Assembly: GCA_963677655.1 (NCBI GenBank)
Contig: OY782088.1
Strand: one strand, 5' to 3'
Source of the DNA: Saccharicrinis sp963677655
GTDB lineage: Bacteria > Bacteroidota > Bacteroidia > Bacteroidales > Marinilabiliaceae
Length of the DNA: 64,000 nt
A program made the position numbers and the translations under genes. The notes below the pieces were generated by a model. That model searched no databases. It was not told where the DNA came from and worked only from the letters and a program-made list of their open reading frames with translations. Below are positions 1 through 8,594 of this stretch, in pieces. Within the stretch, counting starts at the first letter, position 1. Each line of letters opens with the position of its first letter.

Positions 1-407
1 CCCCAACAATAGATTTGTTTGCTTCATGGGTTTATAATACAGGTAATGCCATTACCTTATCTAAAGAACATTACATTGTACCTCATGAGGTAATGTATTT
101 TGAGGATGATTATCCCTATCTGGATGTTGAGATTTATGGTGGGAGAAATAGTTTTAGAATGAAAGATTATCATAGGTTGGATGTTGGGGTGAATTTTACA
201 AAAAAGAAAAAGCATGGTGAAAGGGTTTGGAGTATAAGTGTCTATAACCTATATAACAGGCAAAATGCTTATTACTATTTCTGGTCAAGTGAGTTCAATG
301 AAGAATACGATCATCAGGGAAATCTAATTTCAGATCCGCAAAAGAGTCTATGGCAACAAACACTTTTCCCAATCATTCCATCTGTTAGTTATAGTATTAC
401 ATTTTAA
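1..407 (+). CDS. TonB-dependent receptor, C-terminal end (partial)
   Basis: The reading frame is open from base 3, so the gene begins before the window and only about the last 135 residues are present. The segment reads as the last strands of an outer-membrane beta-barrel: alternating aromatic and polar residues, a strand with YHRLDVGVNF, the turn motif YNLYNRQNAYYY, and a final strand ending in a terminal Phe (SVSYSITF). This pattern is typical of Bacteroidota TonB-dependent receptors. The substrate cannot be inferred. A barrel protein follows 9 bases later on the same strand, so the two may be co-transcribed. Another large barrel family is possible but less likely. Confidence 0.75.
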   Translation, partial: PTIDLFASWVYNTGNAITLSKEHYIVPHEVMYFEDDYPYLDVEIYGGRNSFRMKDYHRLDVGVNFTKKKKHGERVWSISVYNLYNRQNAYYYFWSSEFNEEYDHQGNLISDPQKSLWQQTLFPIIPSVSYSITF

Positions 408-416
408 AAGTATAGT

Positions 417-998
417 ATGAAAAAAATATCTGTTATTTTCTTTTTTATTGGTTTATTGGTTACGCAAATTAAAGCACAGAGTGTATCAGTTGAAAAATCT
501 ATCTATGGAGTTCAATTAGGAGTTCCGCCTTTGTCAATTTATAATGAGTCGCGATTAACGAATTTAATTGCATTGCGAAGCCAAATCTCTTTTGGACTTG
601 TTTATGAAATGTCTCTGGGAGAATCTTATTGGGATATTTATCCCATATTAAATGTAGAACCTCGATTTTATTACAGTTTACCAAGAAGGTCGGTCAAGGG
701 AAAAAGAATTGATGGAAATTGTGGTGATTATTGGGCTTTAAGTCTTAGTTATGAACCAGGATGGGAGTTCAAATCAAAGGAACTTAATGTCTTTCCTGAA
801 ATAAATATTATTCCTACATGGGGTTTTAAGAGAAATGTCGGTCGGTATTTTATTTTTGAAATGTGTTTTGGTTTAGGTTATGGTTGGGTTTATGAAGACT
901 ATTATTATTACGACTTTTTCGGAAATATAGGGCATTATCATGAAACCGTTGATCAGTTTAAAGTAAGGATGAATTTTTCAATAGGATATAGATTTTAA
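417..998 (+). CDS. Small outer-membrane beta-barrel protein, function unknown
   Basis: This 193-residue protein has a clear signal peptide (MKK, hydrophobic stretch, cleavage near KAQ at residue 21) followed by alternating amphipathic strands rich in Tyr, Phe and Gly, ending in a terminal Phe (FSIGYRF). That is the layout of a small outer-membrane barrel. No enzyme motif is visible. It starts 9 bases after the TonB-dependent receptor stop and ends at a hairpin terminator, so it is probably the last gene of the receptor operon. It may be an accessory barrel, but I do not recognise a specific family. Confidence 0.6.
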   Translation: MKKISVIFFFIGLLVTQIKAQSVSVEKSIYGVQLGVPPLSIYNESRLTNLIALRSQISFGLVYEMSLGESYWDIYPILNVEPRFYYSLPRRSVKGKRIDGNCGDYWALSLSYEPGWEFKSKELNVFPEINIIPTWGFKRNVGRYFIFEMCFGLGYGWVYEDYYYYDFFGNIGHYHETVDQFKVRMNFSIGYRF

Positions 999-1000
999 TA

Positions 1001-1035
1001 AAAAAGCCATTCCGTTAAATTCGAAATGGCTTTTT
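1001..1035. terminator. Bidirectional rho-independent terminator
   Basis: An AAAAAGCCATT arm pairs with AATGGCTTTTT, giving a GC-cored stem with A and T tracts on both sides. It lies between convergent genes (barrel protein on plus, thioredoxin/TPR gene on minus) and can serve both. Confidence 0.8.
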
Positions 1036-1051
1036 GAGTTGTTTTATCTTA

Positions 1052-1462
1052 TTAGTTGTTATTCAGGCTTTCTTTAAATCTTTTTAATTCTTTGGCATAG
1101 AATTCAGCTTCGTCTTGTTTTTTCTCTTCTGCAACTGATAGTGCTATTTCCTCATGTTTAACAGCCTCATCAATATTACCTAAATCAAAAAGTATATGAG
1201 CATAGGTGTCGTTGAAAAAATGATTGTTAGGGTGTTTTTCACATGTGTATTGTGACCATTCTTTGATTATATTTAAAGCATCTTTATTTGGTGCTCCTTT
1301 CTGCATTTTATAAATCTCCCAACATAGGTTGTTTATATTCATCGGGTCCTTATTCGATTTTGGAAAATACTCTTTTGCCAAGGTTAAGAGACTTGCCCAT
1401 TTTTCTTTGTTAGTATTGTCTCTTCTGCATTCAGCAAAAGCAATATAAAAGTTGTTCTGTAA
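1052..1462 (-). pseudogene. C-terminal TPR part of thioredoxin-family gene, cut off by an in-frame TAG
   Basis: These 136 codons are in exactly the same frame as the upstream thioredoxin ORF and follow its TAG stop without any frame change. The residues directly after the stop (LQNNFYIAFAEC) read as ordinary protein. The remainder is helical, with a recognisable TPR-like stretch (DTYAHILFDLGNIDEA) near its end and a normal TAA stop. A separate start would have to be TTG at 1381 and would remove the first 27 codons. The simplest reading is one gene of about 400 codons broken by a point mutation. Stop readthrough, a sequencing error, or a reinitiated small protein are alternatives. Confidence 0.7.
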
Positions 1463-2257
1463 CTAAAATGTAGCATATAATTCAGCATCTATTTGTTCAA
1501 GAGATTCTAACTTTTCAGGATCATCTTTATGTATGTATGAATAATACCCAAATCCACTTAATATTTTATTCGAAACTTCTTCTTTACCTACTAGCTCTTC
1601 AAACTCTTTTCTGTGTTTTAGAACGTATTTAAACTGAGGATTTTCAATGTCTCGTATAAAAGATCGAATAAGATTCCATGATTCCAGAGTTATTAATTTC
1701 TCCTCACTTAATGAATTGAAGTACTCGTTTAATAAAGTGTCTTTATTAGGTGCTTTCGGATAGGCTTTTAAATATTGTGTTATCGTTTCACTTGATCTGT
1801 CTCCTTGATTAATTTTATCGTTATAGTATTTGAAGTTTTTAGTATCGTCTAGTGCAGTTTTGCCCAGTTCAATCATGTCTTGTGGACTTCTAGATCCAAG
1901 GCTGGCATGTGAAATTTCTCCTTTTAAATTAAGGAAAAGTAATGTAGGAAATCCTTCTACTTTATATTTTTCTCTAATGACAGAACCCTCTTTTGATTCC
2001 ATGTCAAATTTAGCATTGATAAAATGTTCGTTAAAAAAATCACCCACTATTTTCTGTGGAAATACTTCTTTGGATAATTTTTTACATGGACCACACCATT
2101 TAGTATAACAATCAATAAATAAAGGTTTGTTTAGTTTTTCAGATTTAATTAATAACTCAGAGAAAAGTGAATCGTGAGAAAATATAATCCCTTGCTCCTG
2201 AGCAAATAAAGAATAACAGAATGTAGTTAGGATTGATAATAAAATAATCTTTTTCAT
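1463..2257 (-). CDS. Secreted thioredoxin-fold protein (truncated by TAG)
   Basis: This is a 264-residue product with a signal peptide (residues 1-19, cleavage near LFAQ) and a thioredoxin domain at about residues 25-135 carrying the WCGPC active site in the context YTKWCGPCKKL and the conserved cis-Pro region (EGFPTLLF). Such proteins act as periplasmic thiol-disulfide reductases. After residue 140 a helical region begins and is cut by TAG at 1463-1465; the same frame continues for 136 codons to a second stop. The catalytic domain is intact, so the truncated product could still be active. Transcription would end at the 1001-1035 hairpin. Confidence 0.75.
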   Translation of the reverse strand: MKKIILLSILTTFCYSLFAQEQGIIFSHDSLFSELLIKSEKLNKPLFIDCYTKWCGPCKKLSKEVFPQKIVGDFFNEHFINAKFDMESKEGSVIREKYKVEGFPTLLFLNLKGEISHASLGSRSPQDMIELGKTALDDTKNFKYYNDKINQGDRSSETITQYLKAYPKAPNKDTLLNEYFNSLSEEKLITLESWNLIRSFIRDIENPQFKYVLKHRKEFEELVGKEEVSNKILSGFGYYSYIHKDDPEKLESLEQIDAELYATF

Positions 2258-2577
2258 AGTATATATGTTATTTTGATATTTAAGAAGATTTTAAATAAAT
2301 ATCAAAGGGTTAAAATTCAACTAAAGGATTAGTTAAATGTATGAATTAATTTTAAAACTTCACTTATTGAAAAGAATTCTTTTATGAAAATAGAGTGTAC
2401 TAAAGTATATTGAAATGTACATAGAAAAAATTACAGTAATTTTATTGTAACTTTTTTCGTTTGTAATGGGCTGTTAATGAGAGGTGAAGGGATTTTAGTA
2501 AAATCTGTCTTGTGTACAATAGGTTAAAAAAATGGCCTATATTCTGCAAAATCCTGTTTTGTGGCAAAAATATTCCA
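2258..2577. other. Intergenic region, no gene seen
   Basis: This is AT-rich sequence upstream of the thioredoxin gene and presumably carries its promoter. I see no convincing ORF or RNA gene. A 64-codon ORF starting at 2512 runs into the repeat element and has no protein-like features. Confidence 0.5.
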
Positions 2578-2770
2578 GGTTTTGGTGATTATGGAGTCTT
2601 TATTGACTTTTCTTCGGTAGGTCTTCGGTATTCTTTGGTTATCCTTCGGTATTCTTCGGGTGTTCTTTGGGTTGTGGTTGGTATGTCTATGGGTTGTCTT
2701 TGGTAGTTCTTTGGTTATTCATTGCTTCTAAGGAACCGAAGAAAGACCATAAAATATCCATAATAAAACC
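2578..2770. repeat. Nested imperfect palindromic intergenic element, about 193 bp
   Basis: The left end (from GGTTTTGGTGATTATGGA to TTCTTCGGT, 2578-2617) is closely matched by the reverse complement of the right end (2731-2770), with a few gaps and substitutions. Between the arms lie degenerate direct repeats of a motif like TTCGGTATTCTTTGG. A second nested palindrome of similar size is at 57252-57448, and both contain TATGGTCTT followed by a TCGG-type motif. This could be a MITE-like or REP-like element. No transposase is nearby. Confidence 0.5.
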
Positions 2771-2975
2771 ATAGTAAGTACGAGGTCATATCCTAGCTAT
2801 ACCATTGGAGTGTAAAAGGATTTGCAATACATACCCCTTCTTAATTGGCCTTGAATTCATATACTTCTCTATGTCTCTTTAATTTTTTTAGGCATTTTTA
2901 TTGTTATTTACAGAGTGAGATTAGTGCACCTTTGAATTATGCGATAAGTGGTGGCAGAATCAAGTTTTTCTTTTA

Positions 2976-3009
2976 ATAAAAAAGCCACCCCGAATTTCGA
3001 GATGGCTTT
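2976..3009 (-). terminator. Terminator of the methylmalonyl-CoA mutase operon
   Basis: On the minus strand an AAGCCA arm pairs with TGGCTT, and the stem extends inward through G-U pairs and CGAA/TTCG. It is followed by a run of T, about 25 bases after the mutase large-subunit stop. Confidence 0.8.
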
Positions 3010-3035
3010 GAATTTATATTAAGTAATTATTTTAA

Positions 3036-5192
3036 TTACTCAGCAGCTTGAAGTAATAATCCTAAGATTTCACAAGCAGCTTTTGATACTGAAGTACCAG
3101 GTCCAAAAATTGCAACTGCACCTGATTCATATAAATAATCATAATCTTGAGCTGGAATTACTCCACCACAAATAACCATGATATCTTCACGACCCAATTT
3201 CTTAAGTTCTTCAATAACCTGAGGAACTAAAGTTTTGTGTCCTGCAGCTAATGAAGATACACCTAATACGTGAACGTCGTTTTCAACAGCTTGTTTTGCA
3301 GCTTCAGCAGGAGTTTGGAATAAAGGTCCCATATCAACATCAAAACCTATATCTGCATATCCTGTTGCTACTACTTTAGCACCACGGTCATGACCGTCTT
3401 GTCCCATTTTAGCAACCATAATACGAGGTTGACGACCTTCTTTTTCAGCAAACTCTTTAGCTAAAGCAGTTGCTTTTTCAAACTCAGGATCTTTTCCAGC
3501 TTCGCTAGAATATACTCCACTAATAGAACGAATCACAGCTTTATATCTTCCTACAATTTTTTCACATGCATCAGAAATCTCACCAAGAGAAGCATTTTTC
3601 TGAGCAGCATCAACAGCTAATTCAAGTAAGTTTCCTTTACCTGTTTCAACAGCCTTGGTGATAGCAGCAAGAGCAGCTTGACATTCTTCCTCATTACGCT
3701 CTTCTTTTAATTGCTTTAAACGCTCAATTTGAGAAAGACGTACAGCTGTATTATCAATATCTAAGATATCAATTGGATCTTCTTTTTCAAGACGGTATTT
3801 GTTAGTACCAACAATTGTTTGAGTTTGTGCATCGATTTTAGCCTGAGCACGTGCAGCAGCCTCTTCGATACGCATTTTAGGTACTCCTGACTCAATTGCT
3901 TTAGCCATACCACCAAGCTCTTCAACTTCTTCGATAAGAGCCCATGCTTTTTCAACTAATTCGTTTGTTAATGACTCAACGTAGTATGAACCAGCCCAAG
4001 GGTCAACAGCTTTACAGATTTGAGTTTCATCCTGGATGTAAATCTGAGTATTACGAGCAATACGAGCAGAGAAGTCAGTTGGAAGTGCAATAGCCTCATC
4101 TAATGCGTTAGTGTGTAACGATTGAGTATGACCAAGTGCAGCACCCATTGCTTCAATACAAGTACGACCAACGTTGTTGAACGGATCTTGCTCAGTTAAT
4201 GACCATCCTGAAGTTTGAGAGTGAGTACGTAATGCTAATGATTTTGGGTTTTTAGGGTTAAATTTCTTAACGATTTTAGCCCATAATAAACGACCAGCAC
4301 GCATTTTTGCAATCTCCATAAAGTGGTTCATTCCGATTGCCCAGAAGAACGATAAACGAGGTGCAAAAGCGTCAATGTCCATACCTGCGTTAACACCGGC
4401 ACGTAAATATTCTAAACCATCAGCTAAAGTATATGCCAACTCAATATCTGCAGTTGCACCTGCTTCTTGCATGTGGTAACCAGAGATAGAAATAGAGTTG
4501 AACTTAGGCATGTTTTTAGAAGTGTACTCAAAGATATCAGCGATAATCTTCATTGAGAATTCAGGTGGGTAAATGTATGTGTTACGAACCATGAATTCTT
4601 TTAAGATATCATTTTGGATAGTACCTGATAATTGTTCTAAAGTAGCACCTTGCTCTAAACCTGCAACGATATAGAATGCTAATACAGGAAGTACAGCTCC
4701 GTTCATTGTCATAGATACTGACATTTTATCCAATGGAATACCATCAAATAAGATACGCATATCTTTGATAGAGTCGATAGCTACACCAGCCTTACCAACG
4801 TCACCAACTACACGATCATGATCTGAATCATAACCACGGTGAGTTGCTAAGTCAAATGCAACAGAAAGACCTTTTTGTCCTGCAGCAAGGTTTCTTTTAT
4901 AAAAGGCATTTGATTCTTCAGCGGTAGAGAATCCTGCATACTGACGAACAGTCCATGGACGCATTGCGTACATTGCAGAATATGGTCCGCGTAAATATGG
5001 AGGTAAACCTGCAGCATAGTTCAGGTGCTCCATACCTTCTAAATCGTCTTTTGAGTAAACACCTTTAACCGGGATACGTTCTGGTGTTACCCAGTCCTTT
5101 TTAATCCCATTTTTTTTCTCCCATTCTTTAGCTTTTACTTCGCCACAAGGAGAACTTTTTTTGAAATCTATATTTTTAAAATCTGGTCGCAT
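3036..5192 (-). CDS. mutB: Methylmalonyl-CoA mutase, large (catalytic) subunit
   Basis: This 718-residue protein is the B12-dependent subunit that interconverts succinyl-CoA and methylmalonyl-CoA, the route to propionate in many Bacteroidota. The N-terminal TIM-barrel domain contains RPWTVRQYAGFSTAEESN, and SGYHMQEAG supplies the active-site His (residue 240). The C-terminal cobalamin domain has DGHDRG, whose His601 is the lower axial cobalt ligand. I chose the ATG at 5192; the longer frame begins at a GTG at 5216 and adds eight unlikely residues that overlap a repeat. It lies downstream of mutA, separated by the GxxExxY gene, and ends at a strong terminator. Confidence 0.95.
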   Translation of the reverse strand: MRPDFKNIDFKKSSPCGEVKAKEWEKKNGIKKDWVTPERIPVKGVYSKDDLEGMEHLNYAAGLPPYLRGPYSAMYAMRPWTVRQYAGFSTAEESNAFYKRNLAAGQKGLSVAFDLATHRGYDSDHDRVVGDVGKAGVAIDSIKDMRILFDGIPLDKMSVSMTMNGAVLPVLAFYIVAGLEQGATLEQLSGTIQNDILKEFMVRNTYIYPPEFSMKIIADIFEYTSKNMPKFNSISISGYHMQEAGATADIELAYTLADGLEYLRAGVNAGMDIDAFAPRLSFFWAIGMNHFMEIAKMRAGRLLWAKIVKKFNPKNPKSLALRTHSQTSGWSLTEQDPFNNVGRTCIEAMGAALGHTQSLHTNALDEAIALPTDFSARIARNTQIYIQDETQICKAVDPWAGSYYVESLTNELVEKAWALIEEVEELGGMAKAIESGVPKMRIEEAAARAQAKIDAQTQTIVGTNKYRLEKEDPIDILDIDNTAVRLSQIERLKQLKEERNEEECQAALAAITKAVETGKGNLLELAVDAAQKNASLGEISDACEKIVGRYKAVIRSISGVYSSEAGKDPEFEKATALAKEFAEKEGRQPRIMVAKMGQDGHDRGAKVVATGYADIGFDVDMGPLFQTPAEAAKQAVENDVHVLGVSSLAAGHKTLVPQVIEELKKLGREDIMVICGGVIPAQDYDYLYESGAVAIFGPGTSVSKAACEILGLLLQAAE

Positions 5193-5211
5193 TTTTTGAT
5201 ATTTTAATATG

Positions 5212-5234
5212 AACACAGAGGCTCAAAGTCACAG
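5212..5234. repeat. Left inverted repeat of the GxxExxY unit
   Basis: AACACAGAGGCTCAAAGTCACAG here corresponds, inverted, to the right repeat at 5645-5669, differing at a few positions and by a 2-base insertion. It lies 19 bases before the mutB start codon, in its leader. Confidence 0.6.
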
Positions 5235-5239
5235 AAATT

Positions 5240-5626
5240 TTATATTTCTCCGTTAATTCTTCTTCTGATACCTCGTTTTAAAACAGGTTCATTAAAATTT
5301 ATTAATAATCCAAGTTTTTTATTTGTCAGTTTTAAATAGGTAACTAATTGAACTTCATGTACAGGAAGAATGTCCTCTACAGATTTTAATTCAACAATTA
5401 CTTTATCTTCAACTAACAAATCAAGAAAAAAATGTTTGTTTAGAATCGAGTTTTTATAAACAAGAGGTTGTTTTACTTGTGATTCAACTTTTAAGCCTCG
5501 ACTCTTTAATTCAAATATCATGCAATCCTCATAAACAGATTCAAGCATTCCTGGGCCCATATGCTTATGCACTTCAATTGCAGAGGCAATAATTTCTCCG
5601 GATATTTGATTGTGATCTAAACTCAT
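5240..5626 (-). CDS. GxxExxY family protein (PD-(D/E)XK nuclease-like fold)
   Basis: The 128-residue protein carries the family signature G-P-G-M-L-E-S-V-Y near residue 24 and, further on, the nuclease-like core FFLDLLVEDKVIVELKS, in which D, E and K sit as in the PD-(D/E)XK superfamily. It ends in a basic GIRRRING motif. The biochemical role of this family is not established. It is located between mutA and mutB on the same strand and is enclosed by inverted repeats, so it probably arrived as an insertion and is co-transcribed with the mutase. Nothing suggests a role in propionate metabolism. Confidence 0.85.
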   Translation of the reverse strand: MSLDHNQISGEIIASAIEVHKHMGPGMLESVYEDCMIFELKSRGLKVESQVKQPLVYKNSILNKHFFLDLLVEDKVIVELKSVEDILPVHEVQLVTYLKLTNKKLGLLINFNEPVLKRGIRRRINGEI

Positions 5627-5644
5627 TATTCTCTTGAATTATAA

Positions 5645-5669
5645 CTCAGTGTCTTTGCGTCTTTGTGTT
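5645..5669. repeat. Right inverted repeat of the GxxExxY unit
   Basis: Read on the minus strand it is AACACAAAGACG followed by CAAAGACACTGAG, an imperfect inverted copy of 5212-5234. It also contains an internal AAAGAC-GCAAAGAC repetition. Confidence 0.6.
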
Positions 5670-5670
5670 C

Positions 5671-7539
5671 TTACAACCCTAATTCCTTACTAAATCCTTG
5701 AAGTGTTTCAAGAACGTTAGAACGAACATTGATAAAGTTTGTAATTCCTTTTGCTTTTAATTCGTCAGCACAAGCAGGAGCTCCGGCAACAACGAAAATT
5801 GCTTCTCCGTTAATTGCTTCAAATGCTTTTGGTGCAGCTTCTGTGTATTCATCATCAGATGAACAAAGAACAATAATATCAGCACCAGCTGCTTTAGCTG
5901 CTTCAACACCTTCTTCTACAGTTTTGAATCCATTGTTATCAATAACCTGGTATCCTGCACAAGCAAAGAAGTTACATGAGAATTGAGAACGAGCTAAACG
6001 CATAGCTAAGTTACCATAAGTAAGCATAAATACTTTTGGTTGTTTAGCAGCTGCTTCAGTAGCTAAACGAAGAGCTTCGAATTCTTCAGCACCACGAGTT
6101 GAATGAAGAGGTTCTACTACTGTATCTCCGTTACATACGCTTCTTCCTTTTTTATCTTTATCAGGATTTACAGCTTGAGCAACTTTTTCTGTGAAGTTAG
6201 GGAACTGGTTAGTTCCTAATAAGTTTTCACGACGAGTGGCAACTGCTTTTTTACGTTTGTCTGCAGTTTCTTTAACTGTTGATTGAATAAATCCTGCTTT
6301 TAAAGCTTCAGTATATCCACCTTTATTTTCAACCTCAACAAATAATGCCCATGCTTGCTCAGCAATGCTATCAGTTAAGTTTTCGATATAATATGAACCT
6401 GCAGCAGGATCAGTAATTTTGTCGAAGTGAGACTCTTCTTTTAATAATAATTGCTGGTTACGAGCAATTCTTTCTGAGAATTTATCAGTCTCTTTAAATA
6501 TAGTATCGAATGGTTGAACAGTAAGAGAATCAGCACCTCCTAAAGTAGCTGACATAGCTTCTGTTTGTGTACGTAACATATTCACATATGGATCATAAAT
6601 AGTTTTGTTCCATTGTGAAGTTTCACAGTGAATAGCCATTTTAGTTGGCTCAACACCTGCTGGGTTATATGATTTTACGATAGTTGCCCATAGCATACGT
6701 GCAGCACGTAATTTAGCAATCTCCATAAAATAATTACCTCCAACGCCAAAGTTGAATTTGATAGTAGACGCAGCATCATTTACAGGTACTCCTCTTTCTA
6801 CCAACTGAGCTAAATACTCATTACCCAATGATAAACCAAATGCTAATTCCTGAACAATTGATGAACCAGCGTTATTGAATAATTTAGCATTTACACAAAT
6901 AGTTTTGAAGTTTGGTAAGTCTTTTCCTGCTTCAACTACTTCTTTTGCGTGGTCAAAAAGTTCTGTGAAAGAATGACAAGCCTTACCTGTTGAAGTTAAA
7001 CAACCTAATGTATCAAAGTTGATAGAACCTTTTACTTTAGATAGGTCACGGTTGGTCTTTTTTAAATAAGCAACCAATGCTTTTAATAACTTTTTACTTC
7101 CGTGTGTAGTAGAGAAGTTAAGTTCTACATCGTCAGAAATAATGTTTTTTAATACTTTTTCAAGCTCAGTATCAAAGTCTTCAACTTTCTTGCAGAATGT
7201 AAACCCTAGAGAGTTTACTCCTTTGGTTAAAACATCCAGTGCCTTTTCATTAGCGGCAACAGTATCTACAGCTTTAATGTCTTGACGAACATACCAGCTG
7301 TTGTCTTTTTTAGTTCCTCTGATATAAGGAAATTCTCCAGGTAGACTGTCAAGATATTTAACCTCTTCTAAGTCTTCTGAACGATAAAAAGGACGAACAT
7401 TGAAACCTTCATTTGTTCTCCAAACCAGCTTTTTCTCAAAGTCAGCTCCTTTTAAATCCGCTGTGATTTTTTCCATCCATTGCTCAGTAGTAATTGGAGG
7501 AAATTCACTCAATAACGGCTTTTTAGTTTTATCTGCCAT
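5671..7539 (-). CDS. mutA: Methylmalonyl-CoA mutase, small subunit
   Basis: This 622-residue protein is homologous to the large subunit throughout but lacks the cobalamin DxHxxG motif; the matching place reads TYGNLAMRLA. That is characteristic of the non-catalytic small subunit, which forms a heterodimer with MutB. Other family features include the KLRAARMLWA segment and DPAAGSYYIENLTD. The ATG at 7539 (MADKTKKPL) is preferred over an upstream in-frame start at 7581 that would add 14 atypical residues. It is first in the operon; a Bacteroidota-type -7 box lies about 40 bases upstream. Confidence 0.93.
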   Translation of the reverse strand: MADKTKKPLLSEFPPITTEQWMEKITADLKGADFEKKLVWRTNEGFNVRPFYRSEDLEEVKYLDSLPGEFPYIRGTKKDNSWYVRQDIKAVDTVAANEKALDVLTKGVNSLGFTFCKKVEDFDTELEKVLKNIISDDVELNFSTTHGSKKLLKALVAYLKKTNRDLSKVKGSINFDTLGCLTSTGKACHSFTELFDHAKEVVEAGKDLPNFKTICVNAKLFNNAGSSIVQELAFGLSLGNEYLAQLVERGVPVNDAASTIKFNFGVGGNYFMEIAKLRAARMLWATIVKSYNPAGVEPTKMAIHCETSQWNKTIYDPYVNMLRTQTEAMSATLGGADSLTVQPFDTIFKETDKFSERIARNQQLLLKEESHFDKITDPAAGSYYIENLTDSIAEQAWALFVEVENKGGYTEALKAGFIQSTVKETADKRKKAVATRRENLLGTNQFPNFTEKVAQAVNPDKDKKGRSVCNGDTVVEPLHSTRGAEEFEALRLATEAAAKQPKVFMLTYGNLAMRLARSQFSCNFFACAGYQVIDNNGFKTVEEGVEAAKAAGADIIVLCSSDDEYTEAAPKAFEAINGEAIFVVAGAPACADELKAKGITNFINVRSNVLETLQGFSKELGL

Positions 7540-7578
7540 AATATAACTATAATAATAACTGTTTGTTTTTTCAGACGG

Positions 7579-7586
7579 CAAAATTA
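7579..7586 (-). promoter_or_regulatory. Candidate -7 promoter box for mutA
   Basis: On the minus strand this is TAATTTTG, a full match to the Bacteroidota consensus TAnnTTTG, about 40 bases before the chosen ATG. A TTTG lies upstream, but at shorter than usual spacing for the -33 element. Confidence 0.45.
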
Positions 7587-7834
7587 AGCCTTTTAAACAA
7601 ATTAAGGAACTTATTGGACGTGTTTATAACCTGTTTTGTAGCATGATTATCAACATGGTAAGGTTTATTGAAGAAATAATTCTTTATTGATATGACTGTA
7701 ATCCTATGATTGATAGAAAGATATCCAATATATTTTATTTAAATCTAAAGGTAACGGAATAAAACTATTTTCTGAACTAAGGATAATAATCTTAGAGTGG
7801 AATATAAAAAAGTTAGATAATGACTATTCTGTCA

Positions 7835-8278
7835 TTAGTACTTTTGTATTAAAAATATTCCACCAAGTAATAGTAAAATACCTATAATTCTTCCTGGACT
7901 AATGGTGTGAACAGATATTCCAAAAAAACCATAATGATCAATAAATGAAGCAGCAATTAATTGTCCGGCAATAGAAGCTGCTAAAACTGTTGTAACTCCG
8001 ATTTTAGGTATAAAGAAAATGACAGAGGAAACAAATATAGCTCCCAGCATTCCTCCTAAAAATAAATAAAAAGGGGCTGTTTTAACATGTGAAAAATCTG
8101 GTACCTGAGTTCTAAATATAAAATTAAGGCCTACTAAACAGATACTTCCAACAATAAAATTAACAAGAGCACCCTGAAGTGGATGTTTTAAGAATGTTGT
8201 TAGTTGAGTGTTAATACTTCCTTGTATTGCTAAAAAGAAACCTATGAATAAAACTATTAGAGTGTATATTAATTTCAT
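7835..8278 (-). CDS. YdcZ/DUF606 family small membrane transporter
   Basis: This 147-residue protein has five predicted hydrophobic helices, starting with MKLIYTLIVLFIGFFLAIQG and ending with a GIILLLGGIFLIQKY segment. The pattern G..N..L....P..GALVNF is typical of the DUF606 (YdcZ) branch of the drug/metabolite transporter superfamily. The substrate is unknown. It stands alone, transcribed away from the aminotransferase-like gene. Confidence 0.8.
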   Translation of the reverse strand: MKLIYTLIVLFIGFFLAIQGSINTQLTTFLKHPLQGALVNFIVGSICLVGLNFIFRTQVPDFSHVKTAPFYLFLGGMLGAIFVSSVIFFIPKIGVTTVLAASIAGQLIAASFIDHYGFFGISVHTISPGRIIGILLLLGGIFLIQKY

Positions 8279-8594
8279 ACCATATAATTTTTATTTGTTG
8301 CAAGGTACTCCCAATATACTTTAATCTCTCAAATACGATTAAAAATTGTGTGAAAAAATTCGATAATAAAATCTGCTGTGAGCTTTTCTTGTTACAAATA
8401 TTTTATACGAAGTTAATTAATTGTACCCATATAAATTTTTTTAAGTGTAAATATGAATTCGATTGTCATTAAAATAAGGGTATCAATAAAAAATAGTGTT
8501 TTAAAGATAATTTAATAATGCATTAAAACCTTGTTAAAGAGATAGAAGACAATTAAGAATATTTTTGTAGCACTCACTTAAAAAAGATCAGATT
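8279..8594. other. Divergent intergenic region
   Basis: About 316 AT-rich bases separate the YdcZ-like gene (minus) from the aminotransferase-like gene (plus). Apart from the plus-strand -7 box at 8560-8567 I see no ORF, RNA gene or strong inverted repeat. Confidence 0.5.
8560..8567 (+). promoter_or_regulatory. Candidate -7 promoter box
   Basis: TATTTTTG matches TAnnTTTG, 27 bases before the ATG at 8595. No well-spaced -33 TTTG is seen. Confidence 0.4.

Larger units (their letters stand above)
5212..5669. mobile_element. Putative small mobile unit carrying a GxxExxY gene
   Basis: A 458-bp segment with one gene is bounded by imperfect inverted repeats of 23 and 25 bases and sits exactly between the two mutase subunit genes, which are usually adjacent. 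The right boundary ends one base before the mutA stop codon triplet at 5671-5673. No transposase is encoded, so movement would need help from elsewhere. Calling it mobile is inference from the repeat-bounded structure and the operon interruption. Confidence 0.45.

Noticed and set aside
2512..2706. 64-codon plus-strand ORF
   Set aside because: It starts at a GTG, runs through the repeat element, and its amino acids simply reflect the TTCGG/TTTGG repeats. No protein features.
5729..5986. 85-codon plus-strand ORF opposite mutA
   Set aside because: Shadow of the strongly supported mutase small-subunit gene, as are the other antisense ORFs inside purH, pfkA, metH and the ATP-grasp fusion.
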